The position numbers and the translations under genes are program-made. From contig JAAYHY010000003.1 of the NCBI GenBank assembly GCA_012735135.1, forward strand, positions 1 through 59,290: a DNA stretch of 59,290 bases, written 5' to 3'. Under the pieces are notes generated by a model. That model saw only the letters and a list, made by a program, of their open reading frames with translations, had not been told where the DNA came from and made no database searches. Within the stretch, counting starts at the first letter, position 1. The number at the start of each line of letters is the position of its first letter. Of the stretch, positions 17,642 through 27,268 are shown one piece after another. This DNA is from Bacillota bacterium (GTDB lineage: Bacteria; Bacillota; UBA4882; UBA10575).

Positions 17642-18569
17642 GCAAACGAAGGAAAGTAGGATGACGGAACAAACGGGCTTGGTGGAAAGGAAGAAACGTA
17701 AGTCTCCCCGGAAAATTTTCATGCGTGTACTGTTGTACTTAGCCGTCTTGCTGATTCTGATTATAATCTTGGGGCCCTACTTATGGATGGTTTCCGGTTC
17801 TTTCAAGACATCCTTGGAGATTCAGGCGGCCGATGTAACCAGACCGGGTTTGGAACCCCGGTGGATTCCACGGAAATTTACCTTGGAGAATTATGCCAAT
17901 GTCAATAAAACCGTCCGGATGCTCGATTATTTCCGGAACAGTATCATCATTAGCCTCGGGACCATGTTCTTCTCGGTTTTAATTAGTGTTACCGCGGCCT
18001 ACGCTTTGTCCCGGTTTAATTTTAAAGGAAAAGAACTCTTCGCGCTAGGAGTAGCTTCCACCCAAATGTTCCCGGGGATCGCCTTTCTCATTCCCTACTT
18101 TATTCTGTTTACCTTTGTCAACCGGTACTTGGGGATTCAGTTAAGAAACACTTATCCGGGGATGATCTTGACCTATACTACCTTCGCCATTCCGTTCAGT
18201 ATTTTGATGCTGAGAAATTTCTTAGACACAGTCCCCCGGGAGATCGATGAACAAGCCCAAATCGATGGCTGTTCTCCTTTCGGTGCTCTTTTTAGGGTGA
18301 TTATCCCGCTTTCGGCGCCGGGAATTGTTGCGGTGGGGATCTATTCCTTTATTATGGCTTGGAATGAAGTTCTCTTTGCCGCAATCCTTACCGGCCGGGA
18401 AACGAAGACAGTGGCGATTGGTTTGTTAGAATATATTACCCAACAGCAAGCCCGGTGGTCCGGGATGATGGCTGCTTGTATTCTGGTCTCGATTCCGGTG
18501 CTCCTTCTCTTCACTTTTATGCAACGGCAAATTGTCGAAGGTCTCGTTAGTGGCGCTACTAAAGGCTGA
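17628..18569 (+). CDS. ABC sugar transporter permease, MalG type (CUT1)
   Basis: Second membrane subunit of the importer. It has a basic cytoplasmic N-terminus (about 40 residues), six membrane segments and the EAA loop EIDEQAQIDGCSPFGALFRV. The ATG at 17628 follows a GGGGGG-rich site and overlaps the MalF-type gene, so the pair is translationally coupled. An upstream in-frame ATG (17589) lies deeper in the first permease without a better site. Confidence 0.92.
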   Translation: MKHSKQTKESRMTEQTGLVERKKRKSPRKIFMRVLLYLAVLLILIIILGPYLWMVSGSFKTSLEIQAADVTRPGLEPRWIPRKFTLENYANVNKTVRMLDYFRNSIIISLGTMFFSVLISVTAAYALSRFNFKGKELFALGVASTQMFPGIAFLIPYFILFTFVNRYLGIQLRNTYPGMILTYTTFAIPFSILMLRNFLDTVPREIDEQAQIDGCSPFGALFRVIIPLSAPGIVAVGIYSFIMAWNEVLFAAILTGRETKTVAIGLLEYITQQQARWSGMMAACILVSIPVLLLFTFMQRQIVEGLVSGATKG

Positions 18570-18664
18570 TGGGCAAGGAGCCGGTTTCGGGAAGAAAGGG
18601 GGGGGTTATGGTTCATACTGGATAACCGCCAGCTTAGCCAAAAAGGAATAGGAGGGTAAATTTG

Positions 18665-19936
18665 ATGATGAAAAGAGTAAAAACTGGTGTTTTGGGGATT
18701 ATCCTTGGTTTAGTTCTTTTGACATCGTTGGCAGCCAGTGGGCAATCCGCAACGATTACTTTCTGGGCGATGCCCAACGCTCCGGATGAAACACATATTC
18801 CTTGGATTGAGCAGAAGGCTGCAGAATTCCAAGCAAAAACCGGCGTTAAAGTGAATTTGGAGATTGTCGGTTGGGATGTGGCTTGGCAGCGGATCTCCAC
18901 CGCGATTGTCACTGGGGAAGGCGTTGATGTTTTCCAAGTCGGAACCACTTGGAATCCGCAGTTTGCCGCGACCGGCGGACTCGAGGAGATTGACATCAAC
19001 GAGTTCGGTGGGAAAGATGCCTATATCAAAGCTAACCTTGAGTCGACAACATATAAAGGGAAATATTACGGTGTGCCCTGGTTTGCCGAGACCCGTGCCC
19101 TCTTCTATAATGTAGATATGTTCAAAAAGGCCGGGGTGCAACCGCCGAAGACCCATGATGAGCTGTACCAAGTGGCGGAGAAGCTCGTGGCGACCTTCGG
19201 TGAAGGCAGCGCCATTGCGCTGGCTGGGACCAACGCTTGGGATCTCCTGCATAACTGGTCGATTATTCTCTGGGCCAATGGGGGCAGTCTCCTAACGAAA
19301 GACAACAAGATGGCGATGTTCAACAATGAAGCCGGCGTAAAAGCCATGCAATGGTATGTGGATTTGGTCCGCAGAGGTTATGCTTCCAAGGCCTGCGCCG
19401 AATATAACCAACCGCAAGCCGATGCGGCCTTTATCAACGGTAACGTGGCCATGTGCTACATGGGGCCCTTCAATATTGCCGGTATTGAACAACAGAATCC
19501 CGGTTTGAACTATAGTGTGGTCGAACCGCCGGCCGGCCCGAAAGGAAAAGCTTCCTTCTCCGGCGGGAGCAACCTGGTTGTCCTGAAAGCCAGCCGCAAT
19601 AAGAAAGCCGCTAAAGAGTGGATCAAGTTCCTTCTCCAGTACGAGAACATGGTCGAGTACACGAAGAACCTGACCCACATGTTACCGGCCCAAGTGGAAG
19701 TCTTTGCGGATCCCTATTATGATTCCGGCGTGTGGAAGACCTTCAAGACCACTTTGGAATACTCCACCGCTTATCCGCCGCTGGCGGTCTGGGGTGACAT
19801 TGAAACCATCGTCCAAGACGAGTTCAAGAACGTGTTGGCCGAGTATGTCAATGGTACCTATAACGACAAGACCGTTGAAAAACACCTGAATGCTGCCGCC
19901 GACCGGGTCAATGAAGCCCTGAAGAAGGAGAAATAA
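18665..19936 (+). CDS. extracellular solute-binding protein family 1 (sugar), soluble periplasmic form
   Basis: Sugar-binding protein of the importer. It has a signal peptide (about residues 1-26, cleaved near SGQSA) and then the family fold (ITFWAMPNAPDETHIPWIEQ, TGEGVDVFQVGTTWNPQFAA, GNVAMCYMGPFN). There is no lipobox cysteine, so it should be a free periplasmic protein. Monoderm Firmicutes normally anchor these proteins as lipoproteins, so this agrees with a real periplasm. GGAGGG lies upstream of ATG codons at 18665 and 18668. It sits between the permeases and cellobiose phosphorylase, so a beta-glucoside disaccharide such as cellobiose is the likely ligand. Confidence 0.92.
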   Translation: MMKRVKTGVLGIILGLVLLTSLAASGQSATITFWAMPNAPDETHIPWIEQKAAEFQAKTGVKVNLEIVGWDVAWQRISTAIVTGEGVDVFQVGTTWNPQFAATGGLEEIDINEFGGKDAYIKANLESTTYKGKYYGVPWFAETRALFYNVDMFKKAGVQPPKTHDELYQVAEKLVATFGEGSAIALAGTNAWDLLHNWSIILWANGGSLLTKDNKMAMFNNEAGVKAMQWYVDLVRRGYASKACAEYNQPQADAAFINGNVAMCYMGPFNIAGIEQQNPGLNYSVVEPPAGPKGKASFSGGSNLVVLKASRNKKAAKEWIKFLLQYENMVEYTKNLTHMLPAQVEVFADPYYDSGVWKTFKTTLEYSTAYPPLAVWGDIETIVQDEFKNVLAEYVNGTYNDKTVEKHLNAAADRVNEALKKEK

Positions 19937-19953
19937 AGGAAGATGGCGGTCCG

Positions 19954-19984
19954 GGGAAGAGCGGTTACCGCTCTTCCCTTTTTC
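19954..19984 (+). terminator. rho-independent terminator after the transport genes
   Basis: GGGAAGAGCGG / CCGCTCTTCCC stem (11 bp) with a TTA loop and five T. It separates the transport genes from the phosphorylase gene and may act partially, to keep the binding protein more abundant. Confidence 0.85.
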
Positions 19985-20037
19985 CTTAAAAAAACGGAAA
20001 CTGTGAAACCCTTTTTTCTATGGCGTTTGCTCAGGTT

Positions 20038-20097
20038 AAGGAATTGTATTTATTGTCGATTGTGCCCATAAATGTTCGGGCATAAAGGCAATTCCTT
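20038..20097 (+). promoter_or_regulatory. nested inverted repeat in the cellobiose phosphorylase leader
   Basis: AAGGAATTG (20038-20046) pairs perfectly with CAATTCCTT (20089-20097), and an inner TGCCC/GGGCA pair (20063-20067, 20078-20082) nests within. No T tract follows, so it is not a simple terminator. It ends 27 bases before the gene start and could be an operator pair or a structured leader. Confidence 0.45.
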
Positions 20098-20124
20098 CAA
20101 GATAAGGAACGGAGGTCAGAGAGG

Positions 20125-22548
20125 TTGAAATTCGGATATTTCGATGATCAACATAAGGAATATGTAATTACTACTCCGCAAACCCCCTACCCTTGGATAA
20201 ATTACCTTGGCAATAAGGATTTTTTTGGCTTAATTTCAAATACCGGCGGCGGCTATTGCTTTTATAAGGATGCCAGGTTAAGAAGGTTGACCCGGTACCG
20301 TTATAATAATATTCCCTTAGATATGGGGGGGCGTTACTTTTATCTTAAAGACGGGGAAACAGTCTGGACACCAACCTGGCAACCGGTGCAGACGGCTTTG
20401 GACCATTATGAATGCCGTCATGGTTTGGGATATACGCAAATTACCGGCGCGAAGAATGGATTGGTGGCAGAAGTGCTTTATTTTGTGCCGCTGGATGAGA
20501 ATTGCGAGTTACACCGGCTGGTCCTCCGTAATACCGGTTCGACCGGGAAAGAGATCCAACTCTTCTCCTTTATTGAGTTCTGCCTCTGGAACGCCTATGA
20601 TGACCAGACCAATTTCCAACGGAATTACAGTACTGGTGAAGTGGAAGTGGCGGGTAGTGTCATTTACCATAAGACAGAATACCGGGAACGCCGTAACCAT
20701 TATGCCTTTTATGGCGTAAACCATCCTGTTGCCGGCTTTGAGACCGACCGGGATTCCTTCCTCGGCCTTTATCGCGGTTTACACAATCCCCAGACGGTAT
20801 TTAACAGCCGGCCCGGGAATTCCATCGCCCGGGGGTGGGCGCCCATCGCTTCGCATTGTTTGGAAGTGAGGCTTTTACCCGGCCAGGAGGAAGAATTCAT
20901 CTTTGTCTTAGGTTATATTGAAAATGATCCGGAGGCCAAATTTGAAGTCGACGGTAGTTTGAACAAGAAACCGGCTGAGGAAATGATGGCCAGACTCGCG
21001 AACGGTCCTGCCGTCACGGCCGCTTTTAACGGCCTGAAAACCTACTGGGCAAAGATACTAAGTGCTTATCAAGTGGAAAGTGATGATCCGAAACTTAACC
21101 GGATGGTTAATATCTGGAATCCGTACCAGTGCATGACCACCTTTAACCTGTCCAGGAGCGCTTCCTATTTTGAGTCCGGGATCGGCCGCGGGATTGGTTT
21201 TCGCGATTCCAACCAGGACTTGTTGGGTTTTGTCAGTATGGTTCCGGAACGGGCGCGCCAGCGGATCTTGGATCTGGCTTCCACTCAATTCAGCGACGGT
21301 AGCGCTTATCACCAGTACCAACCCTTGACTAAGCAAGGAAACTCGGATATTGGCAGTGGTTTTAACGATGACCCTCTCTGGCTTTTATATTCGGTCTTGG
21401 CGTATATTAAAGAAACCGATGACTATAGTATTTTACAGGAAAAAGTCCCCTTTGTGGATGATCGGTCCGAACATATTACCCTTCATGATCACCTTCGCGC
21501 ATCTTTACGCTTTACCTTGGAAAACCTTGGCCCCCATGGTTTACCCTTAATTGGCCGGGCCGACTGGAATGATTGTCTTAATCTTAATTGTTTTTCCGAA
21601 AACCCCGATGAGTCCTTTCAGACTTGCGTGAACAAAGACGGTAAGACCGCGGAATCTATTCTGATCGCGGCGATCTTCCTCTTTATCGCGCCGGAGTATG
21701 TCCGCCTTTGTTCCAAATTGAACCTGGAAGAAGAGGCCCGTCAGCTTAGGGCGGGTATTGAACAAATACAGAAAGCGGTTATGGACTACGGTTATGATGG
21801 CGAGTGGTTTTTGCGCGCTTATAACGACCGGGGAGAAAAGATTGGGAGCAAAGAGAATAAAGAAGGCCAAATCTTCATTGAACCCCAGGGCTTTTGTGTC
21901 ATGGCCGGTTTAGGCCTTGAAGACGGGAAAGCCCGCCGCAGCTTGGATGCGGTGAAAAAGTTCCTCGCGACCGAACATGGGATTAAGCTGCTTTATCCGG
22001 CTTACACTTCATACCGGAAGGAATTGGGGGAAATCACTTCTTATCCGCCGGGGATGAAGGAAAATGCCGGGATCTTTTGTCATAACAACCCCTGGGTGAT
22101 TATTGCCGAGACGACTTTGGGCCGGGCTGAGGAAGCCTTCAGTTATTATAAAAGGATCGCCCCGGCTTACCGGGAGGAAATAAGTGATGTTCACCGCTTG
22201 GAACCATATGTTTATGCCCAGATGATCGCCGGTGATGATTCCAAACGCCACGGGGAAGCCAAGAATTCTTGGTTAACGGGGACAGCGGCCTGGAATTACG
22301 TGGCCATCACCCAATATATCCTCGGTGTACGTCCTGATTTTGACGGCTTGATTATCGACCCTTGTCTGCCGGCAGAATTAAATACGGTCAAGATTACCAG
22401 GAACTTCCGGGGGGTCTGTTTCCAAATAACCATCGACAACCGGAAGACTGGCGAATTCACCTTGTCGGTGGAGGGGGGAGAAGTGCATGGGCGTACGGTT
22501 AGGCCGCTGCCCGGAGAAAATACGGTTAAGGTTCTGTGTCGGACTTAA
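20125..22548 (+). CDS. cellobiose phosphorylase (GH94)
   Basis: Cytoplasmic GH94 enzyme splitting cellobiose with phosphate into glucose 1-phosphate and glucose. The 807-residue length is normal (about 811 in Clostridium thermocellum). The N-terminus ([20 protein letters not shown]) and [10 protein letters not shown] are typical, as are the [18 protein letters not shown] loop with [21 protein letters not shown], and the acid-catalyst motif ADWND (Asp483). The start is TTG with a GGAGG site 9-13 bases upstream; all homologues begin at this position. It follows the importer genes and precedes a LacI regulator, so the set forms a cellobiose utilisation locus. Confidence 0.93.
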   Translation: MKFGYFDDQHKEYVITTPQTPYPWINYLGNKDFFGLISNTGGGYCFYKDARLRRLTRYRYNNIPLDMGGRYFYLKDGETVWTPTWQPVQTALDHYECRHGLGYTQITGAKNGLVAEVLYFVPLDENCELHRLVLRNTGSTGKEIQLFSFIEFCLWNAYDDQTNFQRNYSTGEVEVAGSVIYHKTEYRERRNHYAFYGVNHPVAGFETDRDSFLGLYRGLHNPQTVFNSRPGNSIARGWAPIASHCLEVRLLPGQEEEFIFVLGYIENDPEAKFEVDGSLNKKPAEEMMARLANGPAVTAAFNGLKTYWAKILSAYQVESDDPKLNRMVNIWNPYQCMTTFNLSRSASYFESGIGRGIGFRDSNQDLLGFVSMVPERARQRILDLASTQFSDGSAYHQYQPLTKQGNSDIGSGFNDDPLWLLYSVLAYIKETDDYSILQEKVPFVDDRSEHITLHDHLRASLRFTLENLGPHGLPLIGRADWNDCLNLNCFSENPDESFQTCVNKDGKTAESILIAAIFLFIAPEYVRLCSKLNLEEEARQLRAGIEQIQKAVMDYGYDGEWFLRAYNDRGEKIGSKENKEGQIFIEPQGFCVMAGLGLEDGKARRSLDAVKKFLATEHGIKLLYPAYTSYRKELGEITSYPPGMKENAGIFCHNNPWVIIAETTLGRAEEAFSYYKRIAPAYREEISDVHRLEPYVYAQMIAGDDSKRHGEAKNSWLTGTAAWNYVAITQYILGVRPDFDGLIIDPCLPAELNTVKITRNFRGVCFQITIDNRKTGEFTLSVEGGEVHGRTVRPLPGENTVKVLCRT

Positions 22549-22554
22549 ACGATC

Positions 22555-22583
22555 TTGACACCGTTGTCTGGAATATGTATATT
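22555..22583 (+). promoter_or_regulatory. consensus promoter for the LacI-type regulator
   Basis: TTGACA (22555-22560), a 17-base spacer and TATATT (22578-22583). It starts just after the cellobiose phosphorylase stop codon, so the regulator has its own transcript. Confidence 0.75.
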
Positions 22584-22622
22584 ACTTTAGGTAGTACTCT
22601 TTAATAGTAAGGAAGAAATGTG

Positions 22623-23639
22623 ATGACTACCTTATATGATGTGGCCAAACTGGCTGGTGTTTCGCCGAAGACGGTATCCCGGGTTCTCAATGAAAGCCAC
22701 CTGGTGGCGGAGGAGACCCGCCAGCGGGTGTTGAATGCCATTGAAAAACTGGATTACCACCCGAATGCGATCGCAGCCAGTCTGAAAAGAAACCGCGCCA
22801 ATAAAATTGGTTTTATTGTTCCTTATGGTTCCGACTTTGTTTTTCAGGATCCAAACATGATGGAACAGTTGCGTGGAACCCACGATTATGTGTCGGCGGT
22901 TGGTTTTGAATTGATTGTTTCCGCCCCTCTCCATAAAAAAGATGCGCTGCAGGAAGCCTTGCGGTTAACGAAAAATCGCAATGTGGATGGGGTAATTCTC
23001 TATCCTTCTTATGGGGTTGACCAAATCATCAAGGAATTCCAGGCGAAAAATTTGCGCTATGTAACATTGGGGATATGTTATGACCAACAGAAGAATAACT
23101 TTGTGGAAGTTGACCAAACCCCAGGGAGTTATCTGGCCACCAAATATCTGATCTCCCTTGGGCACCAGCGGATCGGTTTATTGAATAAACCCTATAGCTT
23201 TTTTATGGTTAACCGGGATGATTTGCTAAATGGTTATATCACAGCGTTAAAAGAAGGCGGGATTGAATATATACCCAGTTTGGTGCGGGAAGGAAATTTT
23301 ACCTTTGAGGATGGTTACGAGAAGTTTAAGGAATTAATCGAAGAACACCCCGATCTTACCGCGGTGATCTGTGCCAGTGATCCGATGACCTACGGTACAA
23401 TCCGGGCGATTGCGGATTTAGGGTTAAACAACAAGATTCATGTGGTGGCCGGGGATAATCTTCCGTTGACGCAGAAGCTCTTTCCCCAGCTTTCTTCGAT
23501 CACTAACCCTTCCTACGAGCAAGGTAGGCAAGCGGGGAAGATGATTGTCACTATTATCAACGAAGGACGGGAACTCCCGGGCGTTACCTTAAATACGGAA
23601 TTTGTCATCCGAAATATGCATCCGGTGGTAAAAAGGTAG
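22623..23639 (+). CDS. LacI family transcriptional regulator
   Basis: Sugar-responsive repressor. Residues 4-24 form the HTH (LYDVAKLAGVSPKTVSRVLN), followed by the hinge (DYHPNAIAASLKRN) and a periplasmic-binding-protein-like effector domain (IGFIVPYG to the end). Length about 338. A GTG three bases upstream is the alternative start. It probably controls the importer and cellobiose phosphorylase genes upstream, with cellobiose or glucose 1-phosphate as effector; that is inferred from position. The gene ends inside a 20-bp tandem repeat. Confidence 0.93.
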   Translation: MTTLYDVAKLAGVSPKTVSRVLNESHLVAEETRQRVLNAIEKLDYHPNAIAASLKRNRANKIGFIVPYGSDFVFQDPNMMEQLRGTHDYVSAVGFELIVSAPLHKKDALQEALRLTKNRNVDGVILYPSYGVDQIIKEFQAKNLRYVTLGICYDQQKNNFVEVDQTPGSYLATKYLISLGHQRIGLLNKPYSFFMVNRDDLLNGYITALKEGGIEYIPSLVREGNFTFEDGYEKFKELIEEHPDLTAVICASDPMTYGTIRAIADLGLNNKIHVVAGDNLPLTQKLFPQLSSITNPSYEQGRQAGKMIVTIINEGRELPGVTLNTEFVIRNMHPVVKR

Positions 23640-23672
23640 TTTGGGTCATAAGAAGGTAGTTCGGGTTATAAG
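23633..23672. repeat. imperfect 20-bp tandem repeat across the lacI stop codon
   Basis: Two adjacent 20-base units (AAGGTAGTTTGGGTCATAAG and AAGGTAGTTCGGGTTATAAG) differ at two bases. The first holds the TAG stop of the regulator, the second an out-of-use copy. Confidence 0.85.
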
Positions 23673-23706
23673 AGCTGAATAAAAAAGGTTTTGGGCAAAG
23701 AATTGA

Positions 23707-23737
23707 AGCCTGGCTTGAAGAGTCCGGGCTTTTTTTA
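23707..23737 (+). terminator. rho-independent terminator of the LacI-type gene
   Basis: AGCCTGG / CCGGGCT stem (one G-U pair) with a 10-base loop and seven T. It overlaps the end of the convergent DUF2937 gene. Confidence 0.75.
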
Positions 23738-24310
23738 TGCCGGAAACATGAACCTTCTCCGCCGGGAAAAGGGAGCGGAAACCAGTTTCGGGAGAAATTT
23801 AAGCAGTGTTTTAACGCCTTGATAAAGGAGCCAACTGATGAGGAGTCCACAAAGGCCATAAATGGCGCCTTCCATGGTGGTGGGAAGGCCGGGGGTAAAA
23901 TCCAGCCAGGTTTCCTGGACGATACTATAGTCGCATTCCCGGAGAAAGACCCACCATCGGGTATAGACGGATGCCTCTTTGAGCGCGGTTAGGGCTTTTT
24001 CCAAAGCGTTTATACGGTTCACCAGATCGTTGATCAGTTGTCCGGAGGAGACAAAAACTTCATGTCCGGAATTGACATGGGTGGCGATATACTCGTCTAG
24101 CGTCATCCCAAAATATTCGGCGGTCATTTCGAACCGGACAAGCATAAACTGGGCTTCGGCTAAATGGCCGCCTAAACGTTGGATATACTGACTGAAAAAT
24201 TGGGGGAATTGGGCAAAACTAATCACACCAAATACGGCAATAATCCGATCCAGAAAACCACCGAGGAAGCGGAGGATTTTTTTGAAAAAAGTCCCCATCA
24301 TCCTTTTCAC
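23735..24310 (-). CDS. DUF2937 family membrane protein
   Basis: Looks like the DUF2937 family: a first membrane segment near residues 12-36, then FSQYIQRLGGHLAEA with MTAEYFGMTLDEYIATH, a soluble middle part, and a second membrane segment near 145-165 followed by a basic tail. Length 191 against about 170 for the family. Function is unknown; the family is best known from Proteobacteria. The GTG at 24310 and ATG codons at 24301 and 24298 are possible starts; GGGGTGAAAAGGA before the ATGs favours these. Confidence 0.75.
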   Translation of the reverse strand: MKRMMGTFFKKILRFLGGFLDRIIAVFGVISFAQFPQFFSQYIQRLGGHLAEAQFMLVRFEMTAEYFGMTLDEYIATHVNSGHEVFVSSGQLINDLVNRINALEKALTALKEASVYTRWWVFLRECDYSIVQETWLDFTPGLPTTMEGAIYGLCGLLISWLLYQGVKTLLKFLPKLVSAPFSRRRRFMFPA

Positions 24311-24425
24311 CCCATCCAGGCGCGGAGATTCGTGGTCATAATCATCCAGCTTTGGACTGGTGTGCCAATTCTGAATTTAATATAGGAATTCTCCGGCGAT
24401 CACGAAAATCCTTTAATGAAAAACA

Positions 24426-24452
24426 AAACGACGCTTTGCAGCGTCGTTTTTT
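24426..24452. terminator. bidirectional rho-independent terminator
   Basis: AAACGACGCT / AGCGTCGTTT stem with a TTGC loop, A-rich on the left and T-rich on the right, so it can act on either strand. On the minus strand it follows the frame-broken small gene at 24550-24823. Confidence 0.75.
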
Positions 24453-24549
24453 CGGTTAGAAAGTTATTTTTTGCTGTGGAGAACGTGGGTTTGGGGGAAG
24501 GATCCGACTTTTCATAAACATAAACTACCGGCTTTGGGTGAAGTAACCC

Positions 24550-24823
24550 TTAGCCTAATTGGTTTTGTAGATCGGTCACCAATTGATCCAGTTGATTGAG
24601 TTGCTGGACCGCGTTTTGTTCCGCCCTTTCGAAGTGGGTCAAAATATTGGCGGCTTGGGCTTCAAGGTTGGCTATTGGAACCAGTGTTTAAAAGATTGGC
24701 GTTCCTGGCTTCTTGCGCGGCCAGTTGACGGGCGAGATTTACGTTGTTTTGCTCCGCTTGTTTTAGATTTTGGATAATGGTCCGTATGGTCTGAAAGGTT
24801 TGGTTCAGTTGATGATTGTGCAT
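24550..24823 (-). pseudogene. small coiled-coil protein gene with a one-base frame break
   Basis: On the minus strand an ATG at 24823 follows AGAAGGTG 7 bases upstream and opens a 53-codon frame (MHNHQLNQTFQTIRTIIQNL, continuing as helical Gln/Asn-rich sequence) that stops at 24662. The protein pattern continues in another frame (ANLEAQAANILTHFERAEQN and on to LVTDLQNQLG) up to a stop at 24550. Both halves share the same heptad style and composition, and the whole is 91 codons plus one base, so one indel near 24665-24690 splits one protein of about 90 residues. Whether this is real inactivation, programmed shifting or a sequence error is open. Family not recognised. Confidence 0.6.
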
Positions 24824-24946
24824 TTTTTTCACCTTCTCTTCTGCATCATTCCCCGTTCGCAGGGTTGATATTTGAGGTAAAGATTAAAACTAGTTCTCAA
24901 GGAGAGAACGGGGATCCGGCAGAAGATGGCCAAGGTGAAAAAGGGT

Positions 24947-24981
24947 GGCGAAAAAAGGGGTTGCTAAAAGCAACCCCTTTT
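24947..24981 (-). terminator. terminator of the VOC protein gene
   Basis: Perfect 12-bp stem AAAAGGGGTTGC / GCAACCCCTTTT; read on the minus strand it ends in a run of six T. Confidence 0.85.
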
Positions 24982-25020
24982 GAGGAGGAAAGTAAAGAAA
25001 CGACGAACGGGCGCGAACGG

Positions 25021-25395
25021 TTAACTAATTTTTGCGGGGATAATCTCAATCCAGTAGCCGTCTGGGTCTTCGATAAAATAGATGCCCATCGCCTTATTTT
25101 CATAGCAGATGCAGCCCATTTTTTGGTGAAGGGAATAAGCGGCCTCAAAATCATCAACAGCCATGGCCAGGTGAATTTCGTTATCACCCAGGTTATATGG
25201 TTCAGTCCGGTCCCGTAACCAGGTGAGTTCCAACTGATGGCCGGTTATCCCGTCAGTCAAAAAAACAAGGATAAAGCTGCCGTCGTCAGCTTGCTTTCTT
25301 CTTACTTCCTGTAAACCAAGGGCCTCTTCGTAAAAGGCTACACTTTTCTCCAGATCAAGCACGTTAAGGTTATTATGGGCGAACCGGAATTTCAT
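25021..25395 (-). CDS. VOC family protein, glyoxalase I-like
   Basis: Single vicinal-oxygen-chelate domain of 124 residues. Likely metal ligands are present at all four expected places: His7 (FRFAHNNLNV), Glu56 (HQLELTW), His75 (NEIHLAM) and Glu117 (GYWIEIIP). The pattern LDLEKSVAFYEEALGL plus FIEDPDGYWIEI is that of lactoylglutathione lyases, so it may detoxify methylglyoxal, although the thiol cofactor in this lineage is unknown. A GGAGG site precedes the ATG. Single-gene unit with its own terminator. Confidence 0.88.
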   Translation of the reverse strand: MKFRFAHNNLNVLDLEKSVAFYEEALGLQEVRRKQADDGSFILVFLTDGITGHQLELTWLRDRTEPYNLGDNEIHLAMAVDDFEAAYSLHQKMGCICYENKAMGIYFIEDPDGYWIEIIPAKIS

Positions 25396-25420
25396 GATTT
25401 GACCTCCTTTAAATATAATA

Positions 25421-26986
25421 CTAATTTTTAAAGATGGAAGTAGTCTTTACCTGCTTCTCCGGAGGAGAGACGGGTTTTTCCTCCGGGCCTAGATGTTCAT
25501 CGGCATGAACTAGGGTTTCCAAGATTGAAGCCATCTGATCTAAGGTTTTACTTTGCTTGACAATTCGCTCCACGTTTTTCGTCTGGTTTTGGGTGGTAGC
25601 CGAGATCTCTTCCGTGCCGGCCGAAGCTTCTTCGGCAAGGGCGGCTAAGTTATTAGCCCCGGCCATAATGGCATTATTCATTTGTGCTAATTTCTCCATT
25701 GCGCGATAGATTCCCTTGATCTGTTCTGAATTTTGGCGGATTTTCCTCATCATGCTGGTAATTTCGGATGAGACTGTATTGGTGGTTTCCGAATTGCTTT
25801 CTACAATCGATAAACTAAGGTTGATAGCGTTAAAAACGTTTTCCAAATCGAGCAAAGTTGTGCCGATGATCTTCTTGATCTCCTCCGTTCCGCCCACCGA
25901 CTGTTCGGACAGTTTGCTGATTTCCGTAGCGACTACGGCAAAACCCCGGCCTAAATCACCGGCGCGGGCTGCCTCAATGTTGGCGTTTAAGGAAAGAAGA
26001 GTGGTTTTTTCGGCGATCTCATTCATGAAGGTAAGGATATCCTCAATTTTTAAGGAACTTTCCTTCAACCGCTCGGTGGCTTTTGCAACTTCACTGATTT
26101 GGGTAGCAACCTGTTTCATCTCGTCAATCGAGGAATACATGAGGGTGGACCCCCGTTGAAAGACCTCTTCCGTATCGCCGAAATCGGCGGCTAAATCAGC
26201 CGACATCTTTTTAATATTTTCAGTGATGAAGTTAATCTCCTGCACGTGTGCGGAGACCTTGGTTACTTCTCCCGTTTCCACATCAACCATTTGGGCCATT
26301 TGCTTCATCGCGGTGACGGTATCCTGGAAGGCGGTCATCAGTTCGTTGGTTTCTTTTACCAGCTCGTTACTGGTGTTACGAAGATGGGTTGCGGTGACCA
26401 CCATTTGGGAATGGATTTGGTTTAAATTCTGGTTTAATCTTTGCTCGGCATCTTCCCGTTGTATACCTAATAATTCCTGGGCTTTGATGGCGATTGTATA
26501 AATGGCGACGGTATAAAGGAGGTAAATAAAACCGGCATAGATATACATCGCCGGTTGATGAAGGGCAAAAATCTGGTCCGGGAAAAAAAGCATCATAATA
26601 CCGTGGCATAAGACGGTACCGGCCGCGGCTACGATAATGACACTGGGAGTCAGGAAAATTAAACTAAAGGCAAGGATGGAAAAGAAATAAAAGGGTACGG
26701 AGCGGTTTCCTTCCCCCATCGTTATTGTCATTAAAAAACCGAAGAGAATTAAGATGAGGGTAGTCGTATATTTGGTGTACTTACTGGTTCGTGCATTTTT
26801 GGCGAAAAGAAGAAGAAAGATACTCAGGAAACAACTGCCAAGCGCTAAGATAATCCGCCATCGCCAAGGAACGTTCTTGAGGGCAAAAAAAACAGGAATG
26901 GCACTTACCCCGAAGAAACCGAGGATTTTGGTGCAAACCTTATTGGCCCATTCTTCATGCTCCAATAATATATCTAAAGGTTTCAA
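25421..26986 (-). CDS. methyl-accepting chemotaxis protein with polytopic membrane domain
   Basis: Chemoreceptor with an unusual sensor part: about six membrane segments in residues 25-170 instead of two flanking a periplasmic domain, so it may sense membrane state or a membrane-soluble cue. The cytoplasmic part has long helices and the conserved hairpin tip ([27 protein letters not shown]), then a C-terminal helix. Length 521. It begins with TTG; GGAGG lies 11 bases upstream, rather far. No CheA or CheW is nearby. Confidence 0.9.
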   Translation of the reverse strand: MKPLDILLEHEEWANKVCTKILGFFGVSAIPVFFALKNVPWRWRIILALGSCFLSIFLLLFAKNARTSKYTKYTTTLILILFGFLMTITMGEGNRSVPFYFFSILAFSLIFLTPSVIIVAAAGTVLCHGIMMLFFPDQIFALHQPAMYIYAGFIYLLYTVAIYTIAIKAQELLGIQREDAEQRLNQNLNQIHSQMVVTATHLRNTSNELVKETNELMTAFQDTVTAMKQMAQMVDVETGEVTKVSAHVQEINFITENIKKMSADLAADFGDTEEVFQRGSTLMYSSIDEMKQVATQISEVAKATERLKESSLKIEDILTFMNEIAEKTTLLSLNANIEAARAGDLGRGFAVVATEISKLSEQSVGGTEEIKKIIGTTLLDLENVFNAINLSLSIVESNSETTNTVSSEITSMMRKIRQNSEQIKGIYRAMEKLAQMNNAIMAGANNLAALAEEASAGTEEISATTQNQTKNVERIVKQSKTLDQMASILETLVHADEHLGPEEKPVSPPEKQVKTTSIFKN

Positions 26987-27229
26987 TTCTTTGCCTACCT
27001 CCGCAATCAGAAATTGATCTCTAGTGATATCGGCTTATGCTGGAAAGAGCTTTAGAGTAAATATTACCATCGTTAAAAATAGCGGAAAAGGTTATAAGGT
27101 ATTACAAAATAGAAAAAATTAGGGGTAATAGTGGGGTTTGGCTTATTTGGCGTAAAAGATCTTAACTTTACTGGTGTATCCTGGCGGACGGAGGCGGGGG
27201 TGGACGGAAGCCGGCGTGGGCGACGACTA

Positions 27230-27263
27230 AAAAAATTAGGAGGCCATTGGATGATGGCCTCCT
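27230..27263 (-). terminator. terminator of the 84-residue protein gene
   Basis: AGGAGGCCAT / ATGGCCTCCT stem (10 bp) with a 6-base loop; the minus-strand reading ends in AATTTTTTT. The other 250 bases up to the chemoreceptor gene hold no gene I can support. Confidence 0.8.
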
Positions 27264-27268
27264 TTCTT

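Noticed and set aside
24865-25218. Plus-strand open frame opposite the VOC gene
   Set aside because: It runs through a minus-strand terminator and is antisense to all four metal-ligand motifs.
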